From Knufia peltigerae (lineage: Eukaryota > Ascomycota > Eurotiomycetes > Chaetothyriales > Trichomeriaceae), in assembly GCA_030247855.1 (NCBI GenBank), contig JAPDRN010000005.1, positions 558,001-622,000 of the forward strand: a DNA stretch of 64,000 bases, in the 5' to 3' direction. Position 1 is the stretch's first letter; each line of letters opens with the position of its first letter. The notes beneath the pieces are model-generated. The model had not been told where the DNA came from. It was given only the letters and a program-made list of their open reading frames with translations, and ran no database searches. Below, one piece after another: positions 53,040-62,762 of this stretch. The position numbers and the translations under genes are program-made.

Positions 53040-54622
53040 CTATTTGGTGATATCTATTTTCTTCTCACCAACTTGATGGACATCCTCATCATCACCAATA
53101 TAGTCATTCTTGATGACATCAAGAGAAGAAGTTGTTGCCATCGTCACCTCTTCACCACCTTCGATGTCTCTTGTTCTTCTCCTCCTGATCAAGTGTATGG
53201 GTTGGACGAATGGTCTAGTAACTCGATAAGTTACCAATAAATCATCCAGAGGAGAAGAGCTCGTAAAGAATGCCCATGGACTTGTCAATGGTCTCGGTTC
53301 TGGTCTTGGTCTTTCCATTTCCATATCTTCCTCGTACTCGTAGTCGATCTCATCCTTTCCCCCTTCAATCATCGTAGGTCTTATATATCTCACCACGTAT
53401 CGAGTAAGTCCGAACCTCCTCGCCCATGGCCAAAAATTCGGTCTTCCTCTTTTACTCCAACATGCCAACACGACCAAACAATAGACGACACCGACCCAGA
53501 AGACCACATACAAAACAGACAAGAATATAATGATTGGGTTGCGCATGTATGCAAATACCCAATCGTCCGCAAACTGGTAACTCGACACCAGAATTCGACA
53601 AACAACCAGCCTCAGAGGAAAAGTCAAGGATGGTGATGTTCCTAATCCGTCATGGCCGTACCAAACATAAAACACTTTTTCGATCCGTTGTCGTGAAGAT
53701 GTCGAGATCCAGCTCCAAAAGTTCCATTTCGACACGTTGTGTCTGGTTTGATCTCTCAAATTCGGAGATTGATTGAGTGCGATTGATAGCAGAACCTGGG
53801 TTTGGTCGATATCTGCATGATGATTGTTGTTGTTCTTGTTGTAGTGTTCTTGATCACGATCATGACCATCCTCGTTTGTAGATGTTTCACCCAAAGCAAC
53901 TTGTACAGTCCTCTCACTGACCACCCAATCAGTTTTGGGATTTGAGGTCTGTTCCTTGATCACCCTCAACATTATCGGCAAATCCACCCAATCTTTTTCC
54001 TTTTGGGCTTCCCAAAACAACAAAGATGCGTCGGCCGTTTTGAACCAAGGTAAACTGATCCCATCATAATCACCAGTCTTGACGCGTACCATGAAATTTT
54101 CCGAGGTGTATGGTAGATTTTTTTCGTCAGTGTCGATTAGATTTCCGAGGTCGAAGTTATGTTTCAATCCATCATCACCACCACCCCCAACGGTCAATTC
54201 ATCATTGAACCTGTCGTATGAAAATTCCACAACGAAACCTTGACGTCCAACGCTCCTACCACTACCGACAGGTATGCCAACGGTGGGGAATGAGGGTAGT
54301 TTGTCTGCACTATTTTCCCCGACCGTGGCCGGTAAGTAATTAGCAAGATGACCCCGTGGTATACCGAGTCATACCCCCAGTAGATGAAAAGGAGTAAGAA
54401 CGGAAAGGCACAGTAAGTAGTAGTCAATAGGCAATTGGGTTGTTTGTTTGTAACTCACTCGTAAACCCTCAGTACTTTTCCTCCCCACCATAACCTTTCA
54501 GATGCGACTTTTGACCAAGATACTTCAGGAAAAGGCAGAGCGATCCAAGACAAGATGAGGGTGATGTAAAAAATGGCGACAAGACAAAAACATTTCCAAG
54601 GTGTCAATATTCGAGGTGGCAT
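53040..54622 (-). CDS. Unknown membrane protein with N-terminal signal anchor and one internal helix
   Basis: Two exons on the minus strand, 54622-54459 and 54309-53040, encode 477 aa. Exon 1 begins MPPRILTPWKCFCLVAIFYI and forms a hydrophobic helix at about residues 11-31. The intron (GTGAGT...AATAG) joins RVYDADKLPSFPTVGIPVGS in frame; the alternative acceptor at TGCAG breaks frame. A large, probably lumenal or extracellular region follows, with a Asn/His-rich tract (KNNNNHHADI). A second helix lies at about residues 312-339 (PIIIFLSVLYVVFWVGVVYC), then a charged cytosolic tail rich in Arg and Glu. I do not recognise the family. It could be a fungus-specific wall or secretory-path protein; no catalytic motif is seen. 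Confidence 0.75.
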
Positions 54623-54924
54623 TGTGGTTGTTGTTGTTGTTTTCTCGAAACAGATCGGAAGAGGGATCGCCCGTCCTACGCACACATATACACAGATGGA
54701 CGAGATCACCAAACGACTGTTGCAGAAACAAATCTCAAATGGACCACAAGATGAAGTTATCAGAAGAGTCAGAAAGTCTGAGGAAAAAAGAAGATAAAGA
54801 GGTAAATATGATGGATATCCAGGTTATAACTTCGAGGGGCCAGAATCCTAAGGCTACTTTTTGCACAGCCTCGTTTCACTATACAAAGGGGTGGCGTTCG
54901 AGGCTGAGCTTGATACCCTTGTAT

Positions 54925-54945
54925 CTCCGTACCAAATACGGAGTA
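54925..54945. repeat. Inverted CTCCGTA / TACGGAG pair, containing TACGGAGTA
   Basis: CTCCGTA (54925-54931) and TACGGAG (54937-54943) are exact reverse complements separated by CCAAA. The right arm is part of the nonamer TACGGAGTA (54937-54945). Confidence 0.65.
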
Positions 54946-54985
54946 CGGATACTCTAGAAAAGACAGGCAGAGTATCGCCGTGATA

Positions 54986-54994
54986 TACTCCGTA
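54986..54994. repeat. Copy of the recurrent nonamer TACTCCGTA
   Basis: Exact TACTCCGTA about 40 bp from the inverted pair in the same spacer. Confidence 0.6.
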
Positions 54995-55330
54995 TCAGTG
55001 TGATTACTCCCCGTATCAAGTCTATTACAATGATTGTCAAGTTGAAATAGTACATGTACATCATATTACAGAGTACTATACATTCGACTGATACCTAGGT
55101 AGTTTTGAGGGTATTATCATCCGGTCAACATGTACCTGACTTGGGTACTCTGTATATACAATCCAACTCCGTCTCTTTTATCCACATACAAATGCCGCTC
55201 CTCGCTATTCAATGCACATCTCAGAAAAAGAAACCCCAAGACTCTTCCTCGTACCACTCCATCTAGAATTTTTTAATATACATCAACACCATTGATCCAT
55301 AAAACATCAGCTCCAAATATGTATACACAA

Positions 55331-58300
55331 TCATGAAAAGAAATAAGTACTGTCCTTGAGTCGGTTGACATCAAAATCTCCCTTCTTAGGTACAGGCCGG
55401 AACTTGATGGGTAACCACAGCCAAACCTGGTTGGTAGTAACTGACGTCGCCTTTGATCGTTTGTTCTTGCGAATCTTTTGACCAAATGCATCTAATGAGA
55501 CACTGTCGGCCGAGAGCTTCGGGACGCTGCTCACAGACAACTCGTCCATATCCAACATGTCATCTTCATTCGTGATCGCATCCCGTAAAGGATCCAGACT
55601 GCTGGCCAAGTCAACATCGGCAGCTGCATCGGCTTCATTGATGGCTTCTTGAACTGTTGATTCTTTGGATTCCTCAGGTACAGCTCCAATGGCTGTTTCA
55701 CCCAAGGAATCACGATGGAACAAGAATTGCTCTCCGTCAAATTTGTCAAACAACGTAGCAGCAGTGACCATGGATTCGCCCTTCTTTCTCTCTTTTGGAT
55801 CTTCGCTCGCCAACAACTTATTTCTGCGCACTTCTCGCAAAAGTTCTTGGTCTTTGCGTTGAGCCATACCCTTTGCGCCTTTCGAGGTGGCCAGATCGCC
55901 TTCTGCCATCAGTTGTTGACGGTATTGGGAAATCGCTTTACCCAGAGGGTTGTTTTTGTGGATCTGCGCCAAATAGTAATGACCTTCGTAACGCTTCTGA
56001 AACTCCGCGGCCAGTCGCCCAATGATATCCTCACTGTGCATTTGGACAAAGGCATCTCGTAATAACGTGTTGAGGGCGTTGACATCAGCTGCATGGGTCC
56101 AAAAACTATCATGTACTGCAGAAAAACTCAATCCAAGCTCGTGAGCCCTGAGCGCAGAGAGAATCATGTGTGTAGCGTCGAGAGAGTGAATAAAGTTGGG
56201 AGGAAACGCCTGCAATTGTTTTCGCTTGTTCACAGCATCCGCCACACTAGGCTGCGCCAAGGTGATGTTTTGGAGATTTGTCTGAATCTTCTGACCTTTG
56301 ATGACACGATATGGTTGGACCACAGGAAGCTTCAGAGGCGTCGTCCAGATGACGGTGGACCTGAAATTGCAAGACTCGAATACCGGCTTGGCCTTCTTTT
56401 GTGTCTTTGAAAGTGAAATATCACCTGAACCTCGCTCATAGGCTTTCGAGTACATTTTGTCCTGCTGGGCTGGAGATATAGATGAGCTGATACGGTTTGC
56501 ACAATCACCAAGCCAATACTGAATCTCATGTGCTCCAGTGAACAAGGCGCCCAAACCTTTGAAGATTTTTCTAGCAATATAACTGGAGGCTTTGCCAGAC
56601 AATTGAGCATCCCTGACCTCCGGAATAAGATCATCGACTTGTTTGCGAACTTGCCGAATAGCACCCAGGAAGGTCACACCATACACGTTGGTCATGACAG
56701 TTTGTTTGACCACTTTACGCGTGACTCGGTCGTCGAGCATCTGAGCCAAAGTATGGCCTTTCGCTGCATCCTCCTTGATTTCAGCCTTGACCAGCTCACA
56801 CACTCCGGTATAGACATCTGCAGGTTTGTCGCCAGGTTCGAGATTAACTTGCCTGGCGCCAGCAATGTCACCACCTAGTGCTGCGTAGTGTTGAAGACCA
56901 TTGCAAGACCCATCTTGATGGATTGGAAGCCTTGACACATACTCGGCCGGGTTGGGCGACTCCAAAGCATTTGTAAGCTCGAAACAAGTAGCAAGGCACT
57001 GCCATGGGTCTTCAGCGGTAAGCCACCAACGCCTCCCAGTCAGGGGATTCTTGACTGAATCATATACGTCGTCAATATGATCCATGGGAAACTGAGCTCG
57101 ATCGGCAAGGTTTGCTTTATCAAAGCCATAGACGTTAGACAGATGAATCTTCAACCAACGTAGTCCGTCTTCCCCAAGCTTGCGACCCTTGTCAAAAAGA
57201 AGTACACCTCGCGCATTATCCGCACCCATTTGGTTGAGGTATGGAGGAATGGGGTAGGCTCGTCCACGAAAGTCGACATTGTGTGGAAGGTAGAATGTTT
57301 CGTCGAGGTATGCTTTCGCGATTTCCATCTGGAAATTCTGAAAACAGCGATTCGAATGGATACCACTTTTCTCATTATCGACTTGACGTGTCTTGACAAA
57401 CCAGTCCCAACGTTCTTTAGGCGTGGCATTGTCGCCAGGTCGCTCAATCTCAGGGAATGCCTTGTTGAGAGGTGGTAGATTGGCAATTTCCTCTCCGCTG
57501 TTCCACGCTTCTAGCATAACGTTGAAAACCTGCCTGTTGATCCTCCAACCGGTTTTGCCTAGGATGTCGACTCCAGCAAACAGCTGGTCAAGATCTCCAC
57601 GTTCAGCGGCGGCAATGCCGTACTCTTTCTGGGCGTTTTCACTGTACTTGACGCGCAAGAATGGCTGCTTTGAGTCGAGATAGCCACCATCATCAAAACT
57701 TCTCCATGGTTTTGGAGCGCAAAGCATGGGCAACTGCTTGGCAATGAAATGTTCCGCCGGTTCTCTAATCAGAATCTTGACAAAGTCCTCGTGCAAGGAA
57801 ACAACGCCGATTCTCCGGCCGTTCTGATAGCTTGTTGAGTGAATGAAAACTGGCTGTGGCAGGGTCCTCTTCATCTTTCTGGCTTCGTCCCAGCGCGTCA
57901 CCATGACCTTGGCGGTGTCGAACATGAGCTCACAAAGAATGGACCCGAGTTTGACGTGTATCGCTTTTGACCAGTTCAGTTGAGCCTTTGATGGGGCAGC
58001 AGCATGGTGCGAGGAGCGTCTCAGAAATCGATGATCAGATGGTTCAGTCCATAGGGCTCCATTAGAAGTTGCATCGTCTTGTTTGTGCTGGTTCCTTCTT
58101 TTGATAGCTTCAGCCTTCTTACGAGCGAGCTGACTCGCATCGTATTCTGTTTCCACAGCCTGCCCGAGTTCACTGACGACTCTCACAAGCTTGACAGGCT
58201 TAGATGCACCCATCCTGCTCATCATCTGCATCAAAGAAATTGCAGTTACGGCAGCCAGTTTTTGCGGAGGTAATAATTCGAGGAACGGCGAGTACTCAGA

Positions 58301-59602
58301 ACGCAGCTTCGCTTCTGCGGATGTTGAGCCTGGAGTTGCTTCCTCCTCCTTTGCAAGTTGAACCTCCTTTGTAATCTTTTCCGCTAGTATTTCATTCCAT
58401 TGCCAGAGCAATGCGCCAATCTTTCCGTGTGCCAGATCGCCTGTGATACCTCTTTTAGCCCTCTTCTCATATTCGATCTTCCACCGGTCGACCGCAGACT
58501 GAACAGCATCTTTTTCCAAGCGACGTTGTCGAGCTACGTTTAAATCTTCTTCGTGTAATGTACTCATATCTTTCTCCGTTTCCGTCGAGAAAACGGCCAA
58601 AGACTGTTTCAGCGATGCCAGACCCATGCCCTTTTGCTCCATTTCTCGTACATGAAGCTGCCTCTTCAATTCAGATCGGATCTTGAGATCAGCATCAACT
58701 TCTGCAGATGAAGATAGATTATCGACGTATCCGGGTGACGACACTAAGTCGCTGGGCTCGGAAAGTTCCAGTAATTGAGATAGCTTCCCTAGCTCTCTAT
58801 CGTCAAAGATTTCTCGGAGGCCAAGCATCTTGCTCTGGAGACCAAGTTCTTCAGCCATGTCCCAGTATCTGTATATCGTGCGTCGGCTTTTGTTTCCTGT
58901 ATCACGCTCCAGCGCAACTTTGATCCTGAGGGCAAGAGTGTATGCGTCTGGATCCAACCCGGCCTTTCTCAAATGAACCTCAATCCATTCGTTGATACGC
59001 TTTTCGTGCGACAGATTGTTGTTCTGTAGGAGTTCGTGCACCATGGCGGCAAAGACCTTATTGTATGCAACTCGCACTTTCGAAGGACGGTGTTGATAGG
59101 ACAGTGCCAACTGAGAGAGGAGGGTGAAAGCTCGATCCCAGCGGTGCACCTGTACACAAGCGTCCAAAGTAGCTTCGATTTCTACAACGTTTCTGCGTAC
59201 ATTGACACCTGGGAGGTGGCTCGAGTCTTGGAGCTCTTCCGCAAGGTCTGCCGCATTGTCCAGCATGAGAATTTGAGAGAGGTCAAATGGACTGAGCTCG
59301 CCATTGACTTTTCTCGACCTCTGAAGAGGATAGTCACCATAGACAAAAGGGATATAGTCGTCATTTCGATCGAAGCTCTCGGGACCAGTGGCAGGCGAAG
59401 CAAGATGTCTCGATTGGGTGAGGTGCGCAGGTGAGGTTTTCGAGCGGGATAGCGACGGGCGTGAGGAGGTTGATCTTCGCTGAGGTGGAAGGACATGGGA
59501 AGGTGCAAGAGCAGGACACAGCCATGGTAGCTGGATGTCTTCTGCTGCCTGTCGAAGAACACGAAGAGTGTGCCTTCGTCGAAGCGCAGCTCGCGTGAGC
59601 AT
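55331..59602 (-). CDS. rpo41: Mitochondrial DNA-directed RNA polymerase (T7-like, single subunit)
   Basis: One exon of 1423 aa on the minus strand. The frame is open slightly upstream, but the first ATG is at 59602 (MLTRAALRRRHTLRVLRQAA), an Arg-rich mitochondrial presequence. A long N-terminal extension (residues to about 550) is helical. The polymerase core shows NVDFRGRAYPIPPYLNQMGA, motif A IHQDGSCNGLQHYAALGGD with catalytic Asp897, motif B KVVKQTVMTNVYGVTFLGA, and motif C AVHDSFWTHA with catalytic Asp1165. FPPNFIHSLDATHMILSALR precedes motif C as in the family. The C-terminus ends near FDVNRLKDSTYFFS. Role: transcribes mitochondrial DNA in the matrix. All catalytic residues are intact; length is typical of filamentous fungi. 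Confidence 0.97.
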   Translation of the reverse strand: MLTRAALRRRHTLRVLRQAAEDIQLPWLCPALAPSHVLPPQRRSTSSRPSLSRSKTSPAHLTQSRHLASPATGPESFDRNDDYIPFVYGDYPLQRSRKVNGELSPFDLSQILMLDNAADLAEELQDSSHLPGVNVRRNVVEIEATLDACVQVHRWDRAFTLLSQLALSYQHRPSKVRVAYNKVFAAMVHELLQNNNLSHEKRINEWIEVHLRKAGLDPDAYTLALRIKVALERDTGNKSRRTIYRYWDMAEELGLQSKMLGLREIFDDRELGKLSQLLELSEPSDLVSSPGYVDNLSSSAEVDADLKIRSELKRQLHVREMEQKGMGLASLKQSLAVFSTETEKDMSTLHEEDLNVARQRRLEKDAVQSAVDRWKIEYEKRAKRGITGDLAHGKIGALLWQWNEILAEKITKEVQLAKEEEATPGSTSAEAKLRSEYSPFLELLPPQKLAAVTAISLMQMMSRMGASKPVKLVRVVSELGQAVETEYDASQLARKKAEAIKRRNQHKQDDATSNGALWTEPSDHRFLRRSSHHAAAPSKAQLNWSKAIHVKLGSILCELMFDTAKVMVTRWDEARKMKRTLPQPVFIHSTSYQNGRRIGVVSLHEDFVKILIREPAEHFIAKQLPMLCAPKPWRSFDDGGYLDSKQPFLRVKYSENAQKEYGIAAAERGDLDQLFAGVDILGKTGWRINRQVFNVMLEAWNSGEEIANLPPLNKAFPEIERPGDNATPKERWDWFVKTRQVDNEKSGIHSNRCFQNFQMEIAKAYLDETFYLPHNVDFRGRAYPIPPYLNQMGADNARGVLLFDKGRKLGEDGLRWLKIHLSNVYGFDKANLADRAQFPMDHIDDVYDSVKNPLTGRRWWLTAEDPWQCLATCFELTNALESPNPAEYVSRLPIHQDGSCNGLQHYAALGGDIAGARQVNLEPGDKPADVYTGVCELVKAEIKEDAAKGHTLAQMLDDRVTRKVVKQTVMTNVYGVTFLGAIRQVRKQVDDLIPEVRDAQLSGKASSYIARKIFKGLGALFTGAHEIQYWLGDCANRISSSISPAQQDKMYSKAYERGSGDISLSKTQKKAKPVFESCNFRSTVIWTTPLKLPVVQPYRVIKGQKIQTNLQNITLAQPSVADAVNKRKQLQAFPPNFIHSLDATHMILSALRAHELGLSFSAVHDSFWTHAADVNALNTLLRDAFVQMHSEDIIGRLAAEFQKRYEGHYYLAQIHKNNPLGKAISQYRQQLMAEGDLATSKGAKGMAQRKDQELLREVRRNKLLASEDPKERKKGESMVTAATLFDKFDGEQFLFHRDSLGETAIGAVPEESKESTVQEAINEADAAADVDLASSLDPLRDAITNEDDMLDMDELSVSSVPKLSADSVSLDAFGQKIRKNKRSKATSVTTNQVWLWLPIKFRPVPKKGDFDVNRLKDSTYFFS

Positions 59603-60089
59603 TGCGCTCGGGATCTCCGAACAGCAACAGGGGGATAAGATTGCAAGCTGCAATGGTGGCAGTGTAGCAACCTAGTTCCCCAGTAGCTAGCTACCTCTCC
59701 TGAAAACAAAAAACAAGATAGACGGCAAAAAGGAACGACCTTGGGATGGTAATACAGGAGAAGCACGGATAGTAGCAAGAAAGATTTTGGAGAGGCAAAA
59801 TCATTTGACGATTTCCAGAAAGGGTCAAGCGTTAGTATCAGTCACGTGCCACAGCTATCGGTTCCACTCAGTAGGACATTTGGGAGGCTTTTTCCCTCCT
59901 TACAATTAGTATCTTAGTAGACTACTCCGTAGGATATGCTTGTCCTCTATTCTCAGGAGATATTCGTTTTGTCTCTGCAGAGTATTCGTTGACTCCCTCT
60001 ATTGTTACACATGGCTGAGGAAAAGCTCATGAAACGTTCCGTCGAGATGTCGGAATATGGTGTTTCCCTCTCAACATGACGTGATAACC
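59603..60089. promoter_or_regulatory. Promoter of rpo41 and 3' side of rpc37
   Basis: 487 bp between two minus-strand genes. Contains one exact TACTCCGTA at 59923-59931. No gene recognised. Confidence 0.5.
59923..59931. repeat. Copy of the recurrent nonamer TACTCCGTA
   Basis: Exact TACTCCGTA about 320 bp upstream of the rpo41 ATG. Confidence 0.6.
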
Positions 60090-61313
60090 TCAATCTTCCA
60101 CATTTTGGATCTTGCGTGGACGTCCTCTCTTCTTGGGTGTGGTGGTGGAAGTGGCCTCAGGTGCTGCAGAAATATTAGGTTCTTCCTTGATTGTGACGGT
60201 CTCGATCTCCTGTGTTCCGACCTCTGCGGTCTCGTCCTCAGCCTCACTTTCCGAGGCCTCGGGTGTGGTCAGGTCGCTCTCTGAACTCATGTCCAACATT
60301 GCACTACTTTGACCACGTGTAGACCCTGGTGCTTCTCTTTGACGCTGCCGCTTTTCTTCCTCGGCCTTTCTTCTTCTTGCACGTTCACGCTGCCGACCAC
60401 GCACTTTGCCCAGAAGCCCATTCTTCCCGTCTTCTCTTGGGGCGCTCATCTTGTCCAACCACTGACCGTTACTAAGAGAGCTTCCGAGTTTGGCCAGCTC
60501 GCCTCCCTTGGAATGTGAGTGCATGTATTGGGCAAACATGTTCGTTGCTTCGTCATCCTCCTCGGCTACCCAGTCATGGTGCTGCCATTTGTCAACCTGG
60601 ATATCTCGAAGAAGTCTGGCATTTTCATTCAGGCTGCGATCTTTGGCGTCCTCTTTGTCGTTTTTGATTTTAACCTCGATCGGTTTTGACTCGACTTTTG
60701 CAGCAGCGGTCTCAAGCCCTGGCTTCTGTCGTGCAGTCGATGCGCTCGATTGTAATTTCTTCTGAGCGAGTTCATCCTCGGCGTCAATATGATGTAATTG
60801 GGGTCGCATCTGGACCACAGCGTCCACATGAGTGAGATGGAGTTGATTACGGTGAAAGCATCCTACAAAGTAGATCGGGTCCCGAGGGCTTGGAGTGACA
60901 ATTTTTCCCCCGAGAGTTTGGATATCAAGCATGCCGGATTCGTTAGTGTCGTGGTCATGCATCAGCCCGTCTCTCATCCTCGGATCTGAAGGGCCTGTTG
61001 AGAAGCCACCGCCCAAACCATGCGACCCTCCTGCTGATCTGGTGCGACTCTCAGATATTGTCTTTCCGAATTTCTTCGCAGCATCGTAATTGTAGTGCTG
61101 TGTGGTCACCAGTGGGATATCCACCTCCACAAACCCTGTATCTGGTTTTAAGCGAAGAGAGGTGGGGTTTTGTTCGTGAAGGGCATCGTAAGGTCTGGTC
61201 CTCTCCCGATGTGCCGGGTACTGAAGAACAAATAAATTTGAAGAATCCTTGTTGGAAGGATCTGTTAATAAGACATCATATGAGGCGACAATCGGATCAT
61301 CTTCGTCGTCCAT
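60090..61313 (-). CDS. rpc37: RNA polymerase III subunit Rpc37/RPC5-like, with C-terminal AT-hook
   Basis: One exon, 407 aa, ATG at 61313. The N-terminal region VASYDVLLTDPSNKDSSNLF, then VLQYPAHRERTRPYDA, and LRLKPDTGFVEVDIPLVTTQ with YNYDAAKKFGKTI is the signature of the RPC5/Rpc37 (Sin-like) family. PIYFVGCFHRNQLHLTHVDA with VVQMRPQLHHID follows and matches the dimerisation part that pairs with Rpc53. The second half is charged and low-complexity with a Lys/Arg/Glu run (RERARRRKAEEEKRQRQRE). The extreme C-terminus has KKRGRPRK, an AT-hook core. Family role: with Rpc53, controls termination and reinitiation by RNA polymerase III in the nucleus. Family assignment is good; the AT-hook's use is unknown. 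Confidence 0.88.
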   Translation of the reverse strand: MDDEDDPIVASYDVLLTDPSNKDSSNLFVLQYPAHRERTRPYDALHEQNPTSLRLKPDTGFVEVDIPLVTTQHYNYDAAKKFGKTISESRTRSAGGSHGLGGGFSTGPSDPRMRDGLMHDHDTNESGMLDIQTLGGKIVTPSPRDPIYFVGCFHRNQLHLTHVDAVVQMRPQLHHIDAEDELAQKKLQSSASTARQKPGLETAAAKVESKPIEVKIKNDKEDAKDRSLNENARLLRDIQVDKWQHHDWVAEEDDEATNMFAQYMHSHSKGGELAKLGSSLSNGQWLDKMSAPREDGKNGLLGKVRGRQRERARRRKAEEEKRQRQREAPGSTRGQSSAMLDMSSESDLTTPEASESEAEDETAEVGTQEIETVTIKEEPNISAAPEATSTTTPKKRGRPRKIQNVED

Positions 61314-62762
61314 TGTTCGATGGTCTAGGTCATAAGGCGCAGGCTAAGAAGCGTGACGAGGGTTCGCAGAGGTTTGCGTCGAGCGGGCAAAGACAGGTCG
61401 AGGAGGATAACCTTGCTTTCGTCAAAGGTATGAAAGTGCTCGAAGTCGAGGAAGACCCGGTCTTGTTATTATCGCTGTTAGTTGAACAGAAAAGCTCCAC
61501 AAGATATATCTCGTAATGCGTTAGAAGGTCTTGTACAATTAAATGCGAGGACAAAAGTTCAAGTTCGCGGCACCCCGAATTTACTTGCACGATAACTCCG
61601 GTTGTTTTAGTAGTTAATTCCGTGAGCTAGCCCGAAGCAGTGCTAGCGTAGCTAGCGAGGGAGAGTCGACGAGTTCTCCACCTCGTATTCGTATTGATAT
61701 ATATGCAAGAACCGGGTCTGTAACTGTCTCCATGCATACATCTTTAAAAGACTGACAGGAATCGTTCCGATTCTGATCATACCTATTTCTACCCTGTCCA
61801 AGGTGCATTAGTCTGTCCTGTTCTCAACTACATTTTACTACTAGAGTGGTGGTATTAGCTATGAAGCTCCGTGCATGGCTTCTGCTTGATAGAGTGGTGG
61901 TTAGCTGCATTCTGCGACCAGGCAACACAGTGGCGAGGCGGTGGGATGTGCGCGGTTTGTTGATCGCATTATGCGGTCGTGTTTCCAAATTCGATGTCAC
62001 GAGGGCTTCTTTTCTGTTCGGCCGTCTTGATTTTATTCTTCCCACGCTCTCACCTGGTTGAATCATTCCCTTAGCCTATTGCTCTCTCAAGCAGTTATCA
62101 GCAGCCTTACTCGCACGGAAACATCCCGACCTACTGACTCAATATTGCCCGATGCGTTCTCTCTCAGGGATCCACATGGTAAGTCTCTGGCCAAATCACC
62201 ATTGCTCGTGTAACTCTACACGAAACATCCGCCGTCGGCATTCAGGGGCCCTCTTACAGACAAAACGTGGCACGATGATGGTCGGTAATGAGAAGAAGCT
62301 TGTGTCTGGAACCTCTTTTGAGTATTTGCCTTTGCCGAAGACTCGAAGGCCTGTCATGTTGGCCTTGTATCCGACTTTTTCTGCGAGAGGATGGTAACAC
62401 AAGGACTGCAGTTGTGGTCCATTGCGTTGCTGGCCTATCTTCGGTTAACAAAATCCAACATGCCTCGCTTGACCAGATCATGCAATTGCAATTGGTTGAG
62501 TGTGTTGCAGTAATGCATCAAACGTAGTTTCCCAGGCTTGTTTGCACTTTTCGGTGTGACTGTGTTCTTGTAGAGATAATCTGGCTGCGCACATTGCTCA
62601 TTATGAGAAATGAATATTCTTTCACGATTTGAATGTTGACGACTCACCCTGCTTTCGGACCAGTGAATTGTTGTCTGGTACGGCACGTCTTGCAGTCTAT
62701 AATAACGAATCCAAGTACATGCAGGATAGTGTGTTTCTTGAAACTTGCAGGCCTAGCACGCT
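61314..62762. promoter_or_regulatory. Long divergent region between rpc37 and the LaeA-like methyltransferase
   Basis: 1449 bp between divergent ATGs. A triplet of GCTAGC palindromes lies at 61626-61656. A short ATG frame at 62152 is followed by a good splice donor (gtaagt at 62179), and an acceptor-like CAG ends at 62781, so a 5'-UTR intron or uORF for the methyltransferase is possible. No other gene supported. Confidence 0.5.
61626..61656. repeat. Three GCTAGC palindromes in 31 bp
   Basis: GCTAGC at 61626-61631, 61642-61647 and 61651-61656. Close spacing of one six-base palindrome suggests a protein site array or a chance cluster. Confidence 0.5.

Larger units (their letters stand above)
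54623..55330. promoter_or_regulatory. Promoter of the unknown membrane protein and 3' side of rpo41
   Basis: 708 bp between two minus-strand genes. A cluster of TACTCCGTA-type motifs lies at 54925-55017: an inverted pair around 54925-54943, an exact copy at 54986-54994, and a longer variant TACTCCCCGTA just after. No gene recognised. Confidence 0.5.
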
